Shown here in pieces: positions 33,247 to 42,807 of a stretch of 64,000 nucleotides of DNA. The stretch's first letter is position 1, and each line of letters starts with the position of its first letter. The stretch comes from Micromonospora luteifusca. Lineage in GTDB: Bacteria; Actinomycetota; Actinomycetes; Mycobacteriales; Micromonosporaceae. The stretch covers positions 2,842,001 to 2,906,000 of the forward strand of contig NZ_JAFBBP010000001.1 in NCBI RefSeq assembly GCF_016907275.1, written 5' to 3'. Both the position numbers and the translations under genes were made by a program. The notes beneath the pieces are model-generated. The model worked only from the letters and a program-made list of their open reading frames with translations, was not told where the DNA came from and searched no databases.

Positions 33247-36200
33247 GTGTCCACCGTCGTCATCAAGCGCCCGCCGCGTCGACCGGCGCCGGAGATCCCC
33301 GCCGGCGAACTGCCGGTCGAGGCGCCGCCGGAGATCCCCGTGGTGACCGGCGGGCGGTGGCAGCAGATGCTCATGCTGCTGCCGATGCTCGGGGGCACGG
33401 TGGCGATGGCGATGATGTTCGGCCGGGGCGGCGGTGCCTACTCGTACGTGGTGGGCGGAATGTTCGGGCTCTCCTCGTTGGCGATGCTGGTGACGTCGTG
33501 GGGCAGCGCCTCCGGCACCCCGAAGAAGTCCGAGATGATGGCCGCCCGCAGGGAGTACCTGCGCCACCTGGCCACGCTGCGGCGCAGGGTCCGCCGGACC
33601 GCTGGACAGCAGCGGGCCGGGCTCTACTACCGGCACCCGGACCCGGGCGGGCTCTGGTCGACCGTGGACAGCCACCGGGTCTGGGAGCGGCGCCCCGCCG
33701 ACCCCGATTTCGCGGTGGTGCGGGTCGCCGTCGGGCCACAGACCCTGGCCACCCCGCTCGTTCCACCGGTCACCCGGCCACTGGAGGAGCTGGAGCCGAT
33801 GACCGCCGGGGCGCTGCGCCGCTTCCTGGACGCGTACTCCGTGGTGCCGGACCTGCCGGTGGCCCTGTCGCTGCGCAGCTTCGCCCGCGTGCACGTGCGG
33901 CCGGCCGGCCGGACCGGGAGCGGCACCCCGACCAGCGCCGGGCCACCCACCGGCGACCCGGCCGCGCAGGCGCTGGCCCGGGCGGTGCTGACCCAACTGG
34001 CGGTCTTCCATGCCCCCGACGAGCTGCTCGTCGCGGTCTGCGCCGGCCCGGAACGCCGGGCCTGCTGGGAGTGGGTGAAATGGCTCCCGCACGCCCACCA
34101 CCCCGGCCGCACCGACGCGCTCGGCCCGGTACGCCTGGTCACCAGCTCCGCCGCCGAGTTGGAGCGGCTGCTGGGCGACGTGCTGGCCAGCCGGTCCCGG
34201 TTCAGCCCGGCCGGCCCCGCCACCGACGGCCCGCACGTGGTGGTGGTCCTCGACGGCGGCGACCTGACCGGTGCCAGCGACCTGACTGGTGACGGCGGTA
34301 TCGACGCGGTCACCGTGCTGGACCTGGACACCCCGGCGCCACGGCTGCTCGACCGGTACGCGCTGCTGCTCGAGTTGCACGGCCGGCGGCTGCACTCCTG
34401 GTCGTCCGAGGGGCACGCCGAGGTGGGCATCGCCGACCAGCTCGACCTCGCCGACGCCGAGGCGGTCGCCCGACGGTTGGCGCCGCTGCGGCTCGCCGGC
34501 GCGGCCCGCGGACCCGACGCCCCGCTCCAGACCGACCTGGGCCTGCCCGAGCTGCTGGGTCTCGGTGACCCGGAGGGCTACACGGCCGAACAGGGCTGGC
34601 TCCCGCGCTCGGCACGCGACCGGCTGCGGGTGCCGATCGGGGTGGGCGCGGACGGCGGTGCCATCGAGCTGGACCTCAAGGAGTCCGCCCAGGACGGGAT
34701 GGGCCCGCACGGCCTGCTCATCGGGGCGACCGGTTCCGGCAAGTCCGAGCTGCTCCGCACGCTGGTGCTGGGGCTGGCCGTCACGCACAGCTCCGAGCAG
34801 CTCAACTTCGTGCTTGTCGACTTCAAGGGTGGCGCCACCTTCGCCTCGTTCGACAAACTGCCGCACACCGCAGCCGTGATCACCAACCTGGCCGACGCGT
34901 TGCCCCTGGTCGACCGGATGGTCGACGCGATCAACGGGGAACTCGTCCGCCGCCAGGAGCTGCTGCGACGCGCCGGCAACTTCGCCAGCGTGCGGGACTA
35001 CGAACGGGCCCGGGCGGCCGGCAGCCCACTGGCCCCGCTGCCGTCGCTGCTGCTGATCTGCGACGAATTCTCCGAACTGCTCTCCGCCAAGCCCGACTTC
35101 ATCGACCTGTTCGTGCAGATCGGCCGGCTGGGTCGGTCCCTCGGTGTGCACCTGCTCCTCGCCAGCCAACGGCTGGAGGAGGGACGACTCCGTGGGCTGG
35201 ACACCCACCTGTCGTACCGGATCGGTCTGCGAACCTTCTCCGCGCTGGAGTCCCGCACCGTGCTCGGGGTGGCGGACGCGCACGAGCTGCCCCGCTCGCC
35301 GGGCCACGGCTACCTGCGCGCCGGCACCGACCCACTGGCCCGGTTCAAGGCCGCGTACGTCTCGGGTGCCGTCCGACGTCGGGCCGCGACGACCGGCGTG
35401 AGCGCCGAGGGAGGCGCGCGACTGCTCACCTTCACCACCCACGTCGTGCCGGTGCCCGAGCCGGCGATCCCGGTCGCGCCCGTCGTGGCGGAGGACGAGG
35501 GCCGAGAGACACTGCTCGACCTGTTGGTGGACCGGCTCGTCGGGCAGGGCCCGCCAGCGCACCAGGTCTGGCTCCCGCCGCTCGGTCAACCACCGGCCCT
35601 GGACGAGTTGCTCGGCCCGGTGGAGGTGGACCCGAAGCGCGGGCTCACCGTGGGCAACCCGGAATTGCACGGCGCGCTCGGAGTGCCACTCGCCATCGTG
35701 GACAAGCCGTTGGAGCAGCGCCGGGACCTGCTCTGGCTGGCGCTGGACGGCGCCGCCGGGCACGTCGCGGTGGTCGGTGCGCCGCAGAGCGGCAAATCCA
35801 CCGCGCTGCGTACGCTGATCTGCGCACTGGCACTCACCCACACCCCGGCCGAGGTGCAGGTCTACTGTCTCGACTTCGGTGGCGGCGGGCTGGCCGCCCT
35901 GCGCGACCTCCCGCACGTCGGCGGGGTGACCGGTCGGGCCGACCCGACCGCCGTACGACGCACCGTCGGCGAGATGACCACCCTGCTGGCGGATCGGGAA
36001 CGCCGCTTCGCGGAGCTGGGCGTGGAGTCGATGGCCGCGTACCGGCAGCGACGGAACGCGGCGGCGACGACCAACCAGCCGGGCCACGATCCGTTCGGTG
36101 ACGTGTTCCTGGTGATCGACGGTTGGAGCACGGTCCGCGGCGAGTACGACGACCTGGAGCCGCTGGTCACCGACCTGGCCACCCGAGGGCTGTCGTACGG

Positions 36201-37230
36201 GCTGCACGTGGTCGCCGCGGCGCTGCGTTGGCTGGACTTCCGTCCGGCGATCCGGGACCTGTTCGGCTCGCGGTTGGAGTTGCGCCTCGGCGACCCGTCC
36301 GACTCGCTGGTGGCCCGTCGTGCGGCCGCGAACGTGCCGGAGCGCTCCGGCCGAGGGGTGACCGCGGAGGGGCTGCACTTCCTCACCGCGTTGCCCCAAC
36401 TCGCCGCCGCCAGCGGGGACACCGCCGACCTGGTCAAACGAGCCGCCGACGGGTGGGCGGGTCATCCGGCGCCCCGGGTCCGGCTGCTCCCGCCGGTGCT
36501 GCCGTACGCCGATCTGGACCTCGCCGCGACGACCGGGCTGCGGTTGCCGATCGGGATCGCGGAGGCGGACCTGCGCCCGGTGCTGCTCGACTTCGCCAGC
36601 GAGCCACACTTCGTGGTCTTCGGGGACTCGGAGTGCGGCAAGTCCTCGTTCCTGCGTGCGCTGGCCACGTCGATCGTCACCCGGTTCACGCCCGAGCAGG
36701 CCCGGGTGATCCTGGTCGACTACCGGCGCAGCCTGCTCGGCGCCATCGAGACGCCACACCTGATCGGGTACGGCACCGCCGCGGCGCGCACCGCCGACCT
36801 GGTCGAGTCGGCCGCCGGTTATCTGGAGCGGCGCGCACCCGGGCCGGAGGTCACCCCGCAACAGTTGCGGGAGCGGTCCTGGTGGACCGGACCGGAGCTG
36901 TTCGTACTGGTGGACGACTACGACCTGGTGGCGGCCGGGCCGGCGAACCCGTTGCGTGCGCTGGAGGAGCACCTGCCGCATGCTCGGGACGTCGGGCTGC
37001 ACCTGGTGCTGGCCCGCCGGTCCGGCGGCGCGGGCCGCGCCCAGTACGAGCCGATCGTGCAGCGGCTGCGGGAGTTGTCCACCGCCGGTCTGGTGATGGC
37101 GGGCAGCCCGGAGGAGGGCGCACTCGTCGGTCCGGTGCGGCCTGGGCCGCTGCCGCCGGGTCGCGGTCGGCTGGTCACCCGACGCGAGGGCGTACGCCTC
37201 GTTCAGCTCGCACAACTGCCGCCACAATGA
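33247..37230 (+). CDS. eccC: Type VII secretion ATPase EccC (fused EccCa/EccCb)
   Basis: This FtsK/SpoIIIE-family motor recognises and drives type VII substrates. The 1327-aa protein has two N-terminal helices at residues 38-88, a DUF-type stalk and three ATPase domains. The Walker A motifs are GATGSGKS (about 494), GAPQSGKS (about 844) and GDSECGKS (about 1124). The first domain has Walker B LLLICDEFSELL, and all three P-loops keep the lysine. It is one polypeptide, not split as in mycobacterial ESX-1. The GTG has an AGGAGG site four bases away. It is followed by mycP. Confidence 0.95.
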   Translation: MSTVVIKRPPRRPAPEIPAGELPVEAPPEIPVVTGGRWQQMLMLLPMLGGTVAMAMMFGRGGGAYSYVVGGMFGLSSLAMLVTSWGSASGTPKKSEMMAARREYLRHLATLRRRVRRTAGQQRAGLYYRHPDPGGLWSTVDSHRVWERRPADPDFAVVRVAVGPQTLATPLVPPVTRPLEELEPMTAGALRRFLDAYSVVPDLPVALSLRSFARVHVRPAGRTGSGTPTSAGPPTGDPAAQALARAVLTQLAVFHAPDELLVAVCAGPERRACWEWVKWLPHAHHPGRTDALGPVRLVTSSAAELERLLGDVLASRSRFSPAGPATDGPHVVVVLDGGDLTGASDLTGDGGIDAVTVLDLDTPAPRLLDRYALLLELHGRRLHSWSSEGHAEVGIADQLDLADAEAVARRLAPLRLAGAARGPDAPLQTDLGLPELLGLGDPEGYTAEQGWLPRSARDRLRVPIGVGADGGAIELDLKESAQDGMGPHGLLIGATGSGKSELLRTLVLGLAVTHSSEQLNFVLVDFKGGATFASFDKLPHTAAVITNLADALPLVDRMVDAINGELVRRQELLRRAGNFASVRDYERARAAGSPLAPLPSLLLICDEFSELLSAKPDFIDLFVQIGRLGRSLGVHLLLASQRLEEGRLRGLDTHLSYRIGLRTFSALESRTVLGVADAHELPRSPGHGYLRAGTDPLARFKAAYVSGAVRRRAATTGVSAEGGARLLTFTTHVVPVPEPAIPVAPVVAEDEGRETLLDLLVDRLVGQGPPAHQVWLPPLGQPPALDELLGPVEVDPKRGLTVGNPELHGALGVPLAIVDKPLEQRRDLLWLALDGAAGHVAVVGAPQSGKSTALRTLICALALTHTPAEVQVYCLDFGGGGLAALRDLPHVGGVTGRADPTAVRRTVGEMTTLLADRERRFAELGVESMAAYRQRRNAAATTNQPGHDPFGDVFLVIDGWSTVRGEYDDLEPLVTDLATRGLSYGLHVVAAALRWLDFRPAIRDLFGSRLELRLGDPSDSLVARRAAANVPERSGRGVTAEGLHFLTALPQLAAASGDTADLVKRAADGWAGHPAPRVRLLPPVLPYADLDLAATTGLRLPIGIAEADLRPVLLDFASEPHFVVFGDSECGKSSFLRALATSIVTRFTPEQARVILVDYRRSLLGAIETPHLIGYGTAAARTADLVESAAGYLERRAPGPEVTPQQLRERSWWTGPELFVLVDDYDLVAAGPANPLRALEEHLPHARDVGLHLVLARRSGGAGRAQYEPIVQRLRELSTAGLVMAGSPEEGALVGPVRPGPLPPGRGRLVTRREGVRLVQLAQLPPQ

Positions 37231-37304
37231 CCTGACTCGCCGGTTCTTCCCGTGACGGGTGGGGAAACCGGTAATCTCCGATCGTCATGGTTCCGTCGGG
37301 ATGA

Positions 37305-38645
37305 ATGGCTGGGGATGTGACAGGGGTGCGGCACAGCGGTCCGTCGGCGGACCGACGGGCGACCGTCCGGGCGCTGCTCGGTGTGGCCGCGGCGCTCGCT
37401 GTCGTGGCGCCGACCGCGGCGGCCGTGCCGGTCTCGGCGCCCACCCACGGCGGGCAGGTCGCTGGCGCGTCGATGGCGATCGCCCCCGGCGACACTGTCG
37501 CCCGCACCGACCAGGTCCGCGACGAGCAGTGGCAGCTCGACGAGTTGCAGGCCGCCACGGCCTGGCGCACCTCGACCGGCCGGGGCGTGACCGTCGCGGT
37601 GGTCGACTCCGGAGTGGACGGCACCCATCCCGACCTGGTCGGTCAGGTGCTGCCCGGTCAGGATCTGGTCGGCCCCGACGGGGGTGCGGGCCCGGATCCG
37701 GTGGGGCACGGCACCACGGTCGCCGGCCTGATCGCCGGGCGCAGCGACGACAAGCGGGGCGCGGTGGGCCTCGCACCGGACGCCCGGATCCTGCCGGTCC
37801 GGGTGCTCGACGAGGACAACCGCTACGACGACGCGCTGATCGTCGCCCAGGGGGTCCGCTGGGCGGTCGACCACGGCGCCCGCGTGATCAACCTGTCGTT
37901 GGGCGGCAGCGGCGACAGCCCGGCCCTGGCCGCGGCCCTGGACTACGCGTTCGTCCGGGACGTGGTCGTGGTCGCCTGCACCGGCAACCTGGCCACCTCC
38001 AGCAGCACCAAGGTGTGGTACCCGGCCCGCGAACCGGGCGTGATCGCGGTCGCCGGCCTCGAACGCAGCAGCGACAACCTGTGGTCCGGGTCGATCACCG
38101 GCCGGGCGACGGTGCTCACCGCCCCCGCCACCGGGCTGGTCGGCGCCAAACCGCCGGACGGCTACTGGCGGGTGCAGGGCACCAGCTTCGCCGCACCACT
38201 GGTGGCGGCCACCGCCGCGCTGGTCCGGTCCCGCTATCCGCTGATGCCCGCGGGTGAGGTGGTCAACCGGTTGCTGGCCACCGCTCGGGATCTGGGCCCG
38301 ACCGGGCGGGACGACCGTTTCGGGTACGGGATGGTCGACCCGGTGGCGGCGCTGACCGCTCAGGTGCCGCCGGTGGCCGCCAACCCGCTGGATGATCAGA
38401 CTTCGCCGGGCGTGACCGGTTTCGGCCCGGCTCCGGGCTCGGCGGATGACGAGCCGGTGGCCGGTGCCGGCAGCGATCCGCTCGGCTTCGCCGCGCCCCG
38501 TCGACAGACCCAGTGGACGGCGCGGGCGGCGGGTGGCGAGGACACCTCGGCACCGGAGCAACTGTGGACCGGGGTCGTGCTGCTCGTCGTCCTGGCCGGC
38601 GGCGCCGCCCTGTTGGTGCGCCGGCTCCGTCGGCGGGCTCCTTGA
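37305..38645 (+). CDS. mycP: Type VII secretion-associated serine protease, mycosin
   Basis: MycP is a membrane-anchored subtilase that caps the type VII channel and processes substrates. The 446-aa protein has a signal peptide (LLGVAAALAVVAPTAAA). The catalytic residues lie in VVDSGVDGTHPD (Asp), GHGTTVAGLIAG (His) and GTSFAAPLVAA (Ser). A Pro/Gly linker leads to a C-terminal helix (WTGVVLLVVLAGGAALLV) with a basic cytoplasmic end. The start is uncertain: GTG codons at 37317 and 37326 are alternatives. It lies 74 nt after eccC. Confidence 0.93.
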   Translation: MAGDVTGVRHSGPSADRRATVRALLGVAAALAVVAPTAAAVPVSAPTHGGQVAGASMAIAPGDTVARTDQVRDEQWQLDELQAATAWRTSTGRGVTVAVVDSGVDGTHPDLVGQVLPGQDLVGPDGGAGPDPVGHGTTVAGLIAGRSDDKRGAVGLAPDARILPVRVLDEDNRYDDALIVAQGVRWAVDHGARVINLSLGGSGDSPALAAALDYAFVRDVVVVACTGNLATSSSTKVWYPAREPGVIAVAGLERSSDNLWSGSITGRATVLTAPATGLVGAKPPDGYWRVQGTSFAAPLVAATAALVRSRYPLMPAGEVVNRLLATARDLGPTGRDDRFGYGMVDPVAALTAQVPPVAANPLDDQTSPGVTGFGPAPGSADDEPVAGAGSDPLGFAAPRRQTQWTARAAGGEDTSAPEQLWTGVVLLVVLAGGAALLVRRLRRRAP

Positions 38646-38697
38646 TCGCGGCCCACCGGCAGGCCTGACCAGCCGCCCGGTCGGGTAGAACCGACCC

Positions 38698-39489
38698 ATG
38701 AGTACGCATCGGCCGCCCAGCCTCGTCTCCTCCGCACAGCCGTCCTGGCGGCGCCGCCGGCTCGACCCGGACCATGCGCTGGGTCTGCGCCTGACCCTTG
38801 CCGCGACGGCGGCGTTCCTGGTGCTGGTGCCTTTCGCGTTGCTCGCGCTGCTGGTGCTCGGCGCCTGGGCGCCGCTGCACCGGCTGGACACGGCGGTCAC
38901 CCACGCGCTGCACGGCTACGCGGTCGACCACCCGGCCTGGGTCGCGCTGATGCGAATCTGGAGCGACGTGTTCGCGCCGATGCCGTTGCGGGCCGTCGCC
39001 CTGGTTCTGGTGATCTGGCTGCTGCGCCGGGGAGCCCGCCGGCTGGCCCTCTGGGCGGCCACCACCATGGTCGTCGGTGGGTTGATCGGTCCGCTGCTCA
39101 AGCTGCTCGTCGGTCGGGACCGGCCGGAACTGCTGGACCCGGTGGCACGGGCCGCCGGCTACTCGTTCCCCTCGGGTCACGCGCTGAACGCCACCCTGGC
39201 CGCCGGGGTGCTGCTGCTGGTGCTCCTGCCGTACGCCGGGCGGGGGGTGGCGCGGGTCGCGCTCTGGGTCGCCGCCGTGCTGCTCACCGTCGTGACCGGG
39301 CTGAGCAGGGTGGCGCTCGGTGTGCACTTCACCAGCGACGTGCTGGGCGGTTGGCTGCTCGGTGTGGCGGTGGTCGCGGCGACCACCGCCGCGTTCACCA
39401 GTTGGCGCGCACAGGCCGGCCTTCGGCCCGTCCAGCCGGCCCGCGACGGCGTCGCTCCGGAGGTCGAACGGCACCCCGGAGCGGCCTGA
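38698..39489 (+). CDS. PAP2-family membrane phosphatase (first copy)
   Basis: This is a lipid phosphatase of the PAP2/undecaprenyl-diphosphatase type with its active site on the outer face, 263 aa and six helices. All three motifs are visible: KLLVGRDRP, PSGHALN and SRVALGVHFTSD. The substrate cannot be told from sequence. The ATG has no ribosome site, but TAGAAC sits at -12 to -7, within a GGTCGG/CCGACC inverted repeat (38679-38684 with 38691-38696) that could be an operator. A second PAP2 gene follows at 37 nt. Confidence 0.92.
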   Translation: MSTHRPPSLVSSAQPSWRRRRLDPDHALGLRLTLAATAAFLVLVPFALLALLVLGAWAPLHRLDTAVTHALHGYAVDHPAWVALMRIWSDVFAPMPLRAVALVLVIWLLRRGARRLALWAATTMVVGGLIGPLLKLLVGRDRPELLDPVARAAGYSFPSGHALNATLAAGVLLLVLLPYAGRGVARVALWVAAVLLTVVTGLSRVALGVHFTSDVLGGWLLGVAVVAATTAAFTSWRAQAGLRPVQPARDGVAPEVERHPGAA

Positions 39490-39526
39490 GGCGTGCCGAG
39501 GAGCCCAATCGGGTACTGGCCCACCC

Positions 39527-40231
39527 ATGTCCGACACCGTGGTCCAGATCGTCCGGCGGGTGCTGCTGCCGGTGTCCCTCCTGCTCGGCGTCATGGTGCT
39601 GCTCGGGGTGCTGATCACCCGGGTGTTCGCCCGGACCTGGCCGTTCACTGTCGAAGACGCGGTGAACCGGGAACTCGCCGGCGACCGCACCAGCGGCTGG
39701 AACGGCGTCTCGCTGGTGTTCAGCACGCTGGCCAGCACCCAGATGATCGTCGTGGTCACCGTTCTGGTGGCGCTGGCGCTGCGCCTCTGGCTGAAGCGCT
39801 GGCGGGAGCCGCTGTTCTTGTGCACGGCGGTGACCGCCCAGGCGCTGGTGTTCCTGCTGACCACGATGGCGATCGACCGACACCGGCCGGCGGTGGAGCA
39901 CATGGATGTGTCGCCACCCACGTCGAGCTTCCCGTCCGGGCACACCTCCGCGGCAGTGGCGCTCTATGTCGGCACTGCCGTGCTGATGGCGCTGCGGGTG
40001 CGGAGCACCGGGGCGAAGGTTGCCTGGTGGGCACTGCTGCTGATGGTGCCGCTGGGTGTGGCGGCAACCCGGCTGTATCGGGGGATGCATCACCCGAGCG
40101 ACGTGCTGGCGTCCTTCCTCAACGGCGGCACCTGCGTCGCGATCATGGCCCGCGCCGTGCTGGACCGGGGGCTGCGGTGGGGGCGGGCGAAGCTGCCGGT
40201 CGGGCGACCCACGGTGGCGGCCCGGAGCTGA
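39527..40231 (+). CDS. PAP2-family membrane phosphatase (second copy)
   Basis: The 234-aa membrane phosphatase has five to six helices. Its PAP2 motifs are divergent from the first copy: IDRHRPAVEH in place of KxxxxxxRP, FPSGHTSAAVAL, and TRLYRGMHHPSDV carrying the catalytic histidine and aspartate. The two proteins are clearly not recent duplicates. It is in tandem with the first copy and ends 15 nt from the convergent protease gene. The start ATG at 39527 has a weak TACTGG box seven bases upstream. Confidence 0.9.
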   Translation: MSDTVVQIVRRVLLPVSLLLGVMVLLGVLITRVFARTWPFTVEDAVNRELAGDRTSGWNGVSLVFSTLASTQMIVVVTVLVALALRLWLKRWREPLFLCTAVTAQALVFLLTTMAIDRHRPAVEHMDVSPPTSSFPSGHTSAAVALYVGTAVLMALRVRSTGAKVAWWALLLMVPLGVAATRLYRGMHHPSDVLASFLNGGTCVAIMARAVLDRGLRWGRAKLPVGRPTVAARS

Positions 40232-40246
40232 CCCGGGGCGCGGCGC

Positions 40247-41425
40247 TCAGGTGCACTCGCCGGTGACGACCTGCCGGTTGCGTTCGGCACCGGCCAACGC
40301 GACCGGACGGGCCTCGGCCGCGGTCACCGCGAAGCCGGTGTTCGGGTCGTCGGCCGCCGCCGCGAAGATCACGCCGAGCACCAGGCCGTTGGCGGAGAGC
40401 AGCGGGCCACCGGAGTTGCCGCTGCGGACCAGCGCTCGGATCGTGTAGATCTCCCGGGTCACGTCGCCGGCGGAGTAGATGTCCGGTCCTTTGATCCGGT
40501 CGACGTCGCGGACCCGCGCCGACTGCGCGTTGTAGGGGCCGTCGAGCGGGAAGCCGAGCACGATGGCGTCGGAGCCGCTGCCGGCGTTACCCGCGGCGAA
40601 CCGCAGGGACGGACCAGGCAAACCGGGCACGAGCAACACGGCCAGGTCCCGGTCCGGGTCGTAGACCACCACCTTGCCGTCGTACCGTTCGCCACCCAAC
40701 TCCACCGCCACCGACCGGGTGCCGGCGACGACGTGCGCGTTCGTCATCACCCGGTCGTCGGCGTACACGAAGCCGGAACCCTCGATTCGGCGCGAGCAAC
40801 TGGGTGCGGAACCGAGGACCTTGACGACCGACCGCTGGCCGCTGACCACGAGCGGCGAACCGGCCAGCGCCGGGTCGGGTGGCTCGACCTGCCGGGCGCG
40901 GGTGGGTGCGAGACCACCGAAGACGTCCGGGAACCCGTCGGTGTCGACGGTGTCCTCCAGTGCGGTGGACAGCTGGTGAGCCCGCTCCGGCAGGACCCGG
41001 TTGACCACCGTGATCAGCGCACTGTTGCGCACCGAGGCGGCGAGCCAGGGCACCGAGGACGAACCGAGCGGCACGGCGACCAGCCAGGCGAGCAGGAGCA
41101 CGGCGAAGAGCGAGACGAACGCCCCGCCGACGTCGTCGATCCGTTTGCCCACGTCGCTGGTGATCGTCTTGCGCAGGTGTGAGCCGAGCCAGCCGGCGAG
41201 CGCCTGCCCGATCACGGCCAGCCCGAAGATCGCCACCAGAGAGATCAACACCCGGGTGCCGGCGTCCACGAACTGCCGGGCGAACAGCGGCCCGAGCTGG
41301 AGGCCCAGCAACAGACCCAGGAAGAAGCCGGTCAGCGACGTGATGCCGATGACGAAGCCCTGGCGGTATCCGCTGATCGCGAACACGAGCATGAGCAACA
41401 GGAGGGCGAGATCCACGACGGACAC
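40247..41425 (-). CDS. Membrane-anchored serine protease, MarP-like (CvpA plus trypsin domain)
   Basis: The 392-aa protein has four N-terminal helices of the CvpA type (residues 5-120) and a periplasmic trypsin-like domain. The triad is His in VMTNAHVVAG, Asp in DPDRDLAVLLV and Ser in RSGNSGGPLL. In mycobacteria MarP (Rv3671c) protects against acid and oxidative stress, and the neighbours here (Nudix, TlpA-like, nth, crp) match that locus. The role in this organism is inferred. The GTG start has TACGCT at -12 to -7, so the mRNA is leaderless. Confidence 0.92.
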   Translation of the reverse strand: MSVVDLALLLLMLVFAISGYRQGFVIGITSLTGFFLGLLLGLQLGPLFARQFVDAGTRVLISLVAIFGLAVIGQALAGWLGSHLRKTITSDVGKRIDDVGGAFVSLFAVLLLAWLVAVPLGSSSVPWLAASVRNSALITVVNRVLPERAHQLSTALEDTVDTDGFPDVFGGLAPTRARQVEPPDPALAGSPLVVSGQRSVVKVLGSAPSCSRRIEGSGFVYADDRVMTNAHVVAGTRSVAVELGGERYDGKVVVYDPDRDLAVLLVPGLPGPSLRFAAGNAGSGSDAIVLGFPLDGPYNAQSARVRDVDRIKGPDIYSAGDVTREIYTIRALVRSGNSGGPLLSANGLVLGVIFAAAADDPNTGFAVTAAEARPVALAGAERNRQVVTGECT

Positions 41426-41431
41426 GGGTCA

Positions 41432-41437
41432 AGCGTA
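41432..41437 (-). promoter_or_regulatory. -10 box TACGCT, leaderless marP-like transcript
   Basis: On the minus strand TACGCT is at -12 to -7 from the GTG at 41425. The protease can thus be expressed separately from the upstream Nudix-TlpA-nth run. Confidence 0.5.
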
Positions 41438-41488
41438 CGGGCAGCGCGCCCGCCAGATGACCATCGCTTGCGGAAGGTGACCGCGCGG

Positions 41489-42181
41489 TCAGCGCACTGC
41501 GGTCTCGTCGACCTCGTCGGTGCCGGCCGACGGTGCCGGAGTCATCCCGGATGGCGGCAGCTCGACCACCCGGTCGTCCCGCCAAGGGCCGGCCCAGCCC
41601 CCCATCTCCAGCAGAGTGGCCAGCACCCCGGCGGTGAAGCCCCAGACGAGCATCCCGCGCGCTGAGAAGGCCGGCCCGATCCAGCCGCTGGGGTGGCGGA
41701 CCCGCAGCCGGTTGGCCGGGTCGACCAGCTCGCTGACCGGCAGCCGGGCGACGTGCGCCACCTCGGCCGGCTCCCGGGGATGCACCGGGTGCGGATCGTG
41801 CCACCAGGCCAGCACCGGCGTGACCACGAAGTCGCTGACCGGGATCCACAGCTTCGGCAACTCGGCCAGCACCGTCACGCTGGTCGGGTCGAGGCCGACC
41901 TCCTCGTTCGCCTCGCGCAGCGCGGTGGCGCGGACGTCGGCGTCCTCCGGGTCGGCCGCACCGCCGGGGAAGGCCGGCTGGCCGGCGTGGTTGCGCAGGG
42001 TGGCGGCGCGTTGCAGCACCAGCACGTCCGGGCCGGCACCGGGTTGCTCACCGAGCAGCACCAGCACGGCGCTCTCCCGACCGCCCTCGGACGGGGTGGT
42101 CAGCCGGGTGAAGTCCTCGGCGCGGGCGGTGCCCAGCCGGGTCAACAAGGGCTCGGTCCACTCGGGTGGTCGACGGATCAC
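41489..42181 (-). CDS. Nudix hydrolase, CoA pyrophosphatase type
   Basis: The 230-aa Nudix protein resembles NudL/YeaB-type enzymes that cleave CoA to phosphopantetheine and 3',5'-ADP. The UPF0035-like lead LQRAATLRNHAGQPAFPGG precedes the Nudix box GGAADPEDADVRATALREAN, with EEVGL completing it. The ATG overlaps the stop of the TlpA-like gene (ATGA). The substrate is inferred from the subfamily motif. Confidence 0.9.
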   Translation of the reverse strand: MIRRPPEWTEPLLTRLGTARAEDFTRLTTPSEGGRESAVLVLLGEQPGAGPDVLVLQRAATLRNHAGQPAFPGGAADPEDADVRATALREANEEVGLDPTSVTVLAELPKLWIPVSDFVVTPVLAWWHDPHPVHPREPAEVAHVARLPVSELVDPANRLRVRHPSGWIGPAFSARGMLVWGFTAGVLATLLEMGGWAGPWRDDRVVELPPSGMTPAPSAGTDEVDETAVR

Positions 42182-42807
42182 GCCGGCACCGCCAGGCCGA
42201 GGTGTTGGCGGACCAGCTTCACGAGCTGGGCGTCGTCGAGCGCGCCGGTGGCGTCGATGTGCCGGATCCGACCGTCGGCGTCGACGAAGAGGGTGAGCGG
42301 GAAGGCGTTGCGCTTCAGCTCCCGTTGCAGCGCGTCGCCCTGGTCGACCAGGATCGGGAACCGTACGCCGAAGTCCTCGCCGATGGACTGGGCACCGCCC
42401 CGGCTGTCGCGGGTGTTCACCCCGACCACCTGGAGTTGGCCGGCGGTCCGTTCGCTCAGCCGTTGGAAGGCGGGCAGTTCCTTACGGCACGGCCCGCACC
42501 AGGACGCCCAGACGTTGATCACGGCCGGCCCGGCCAGGTCCCGCAGAGCGACGGGGGCGCCGCCGGTGAAGCAGGACAGCGTCAGCTCCGGCAGCGTCTG
42601 CCCACCGGCGGCGGCCGTCGTACCGGTCGTGGTGGGGGCCGTCGTCGCGGCCGTGGGCGCGGCGCCGAGCGTGGAACAGTCCCGGAACGGCGACGGCCGC
42701 TCAGCGGCGGCCGGCCGGGGGGCCGGCTCGTCGTCAGCCTTGCCCGCGGTGCAGCCGCCGACGACCAGCAGCAGCGGCAGGACGAGCAGGGCGAGGCAGC
42801 GGTTCAC
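42178..42807 (-). CDS. TlpA/ResA-like thioredoxin-fold lipoprotein
   Basis: The 209-aa extracytoplasmic lipoprotein has a lipobox ending VVGGC, then a 60-residue Ala/Thr/Pro-rich linker. The AhpC/TSA-TlpA domain has the redox pair in [15 protein letters not shown], followed by [13 protein letters not shown] and the cis-Pro segment [14 protein letters not shown]. It probably reduces or oxidises cysteines of exported proteins. The GTG overlaps the nth stop by four bases (GTGA), and its stop overlaps the Nudix start. Confidence 0.93.
   Translation of the reverse strand: MNRCLALLVLPLLLVVGGCTAGKADDEPAPRPAAAERPSPFRDCSTLGAAPTAATTAPTTTGTTAAAGGQTLPELTLSCFTGGAPVALRDLAGPAVINVWASWCGPCRKELPAFQRLSERTAGQLQVVGVNTRDSRGGAQSIGEDFGVRFPILVDQGDALQRELKRNAFPLTLFVDADGRIRHIDATGALDDAQLVKLVRQHLGLAVPA

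Noticed and set aside
33235..37227. 1330-codon open frame antisense to eccC
   Set aside because: It mirrors eccC almost end to end and shows only the Arg/Gly/His/Val-rich composition expected from the reverse of a GC-rich gene. No domain is recognisable.
38263..39945. 560-codon leftward frame over mycP and the PAP2 genes
   Set aside because: It overlaps three genes with intact catalytic motifs on the other strand and has no motif of its own.
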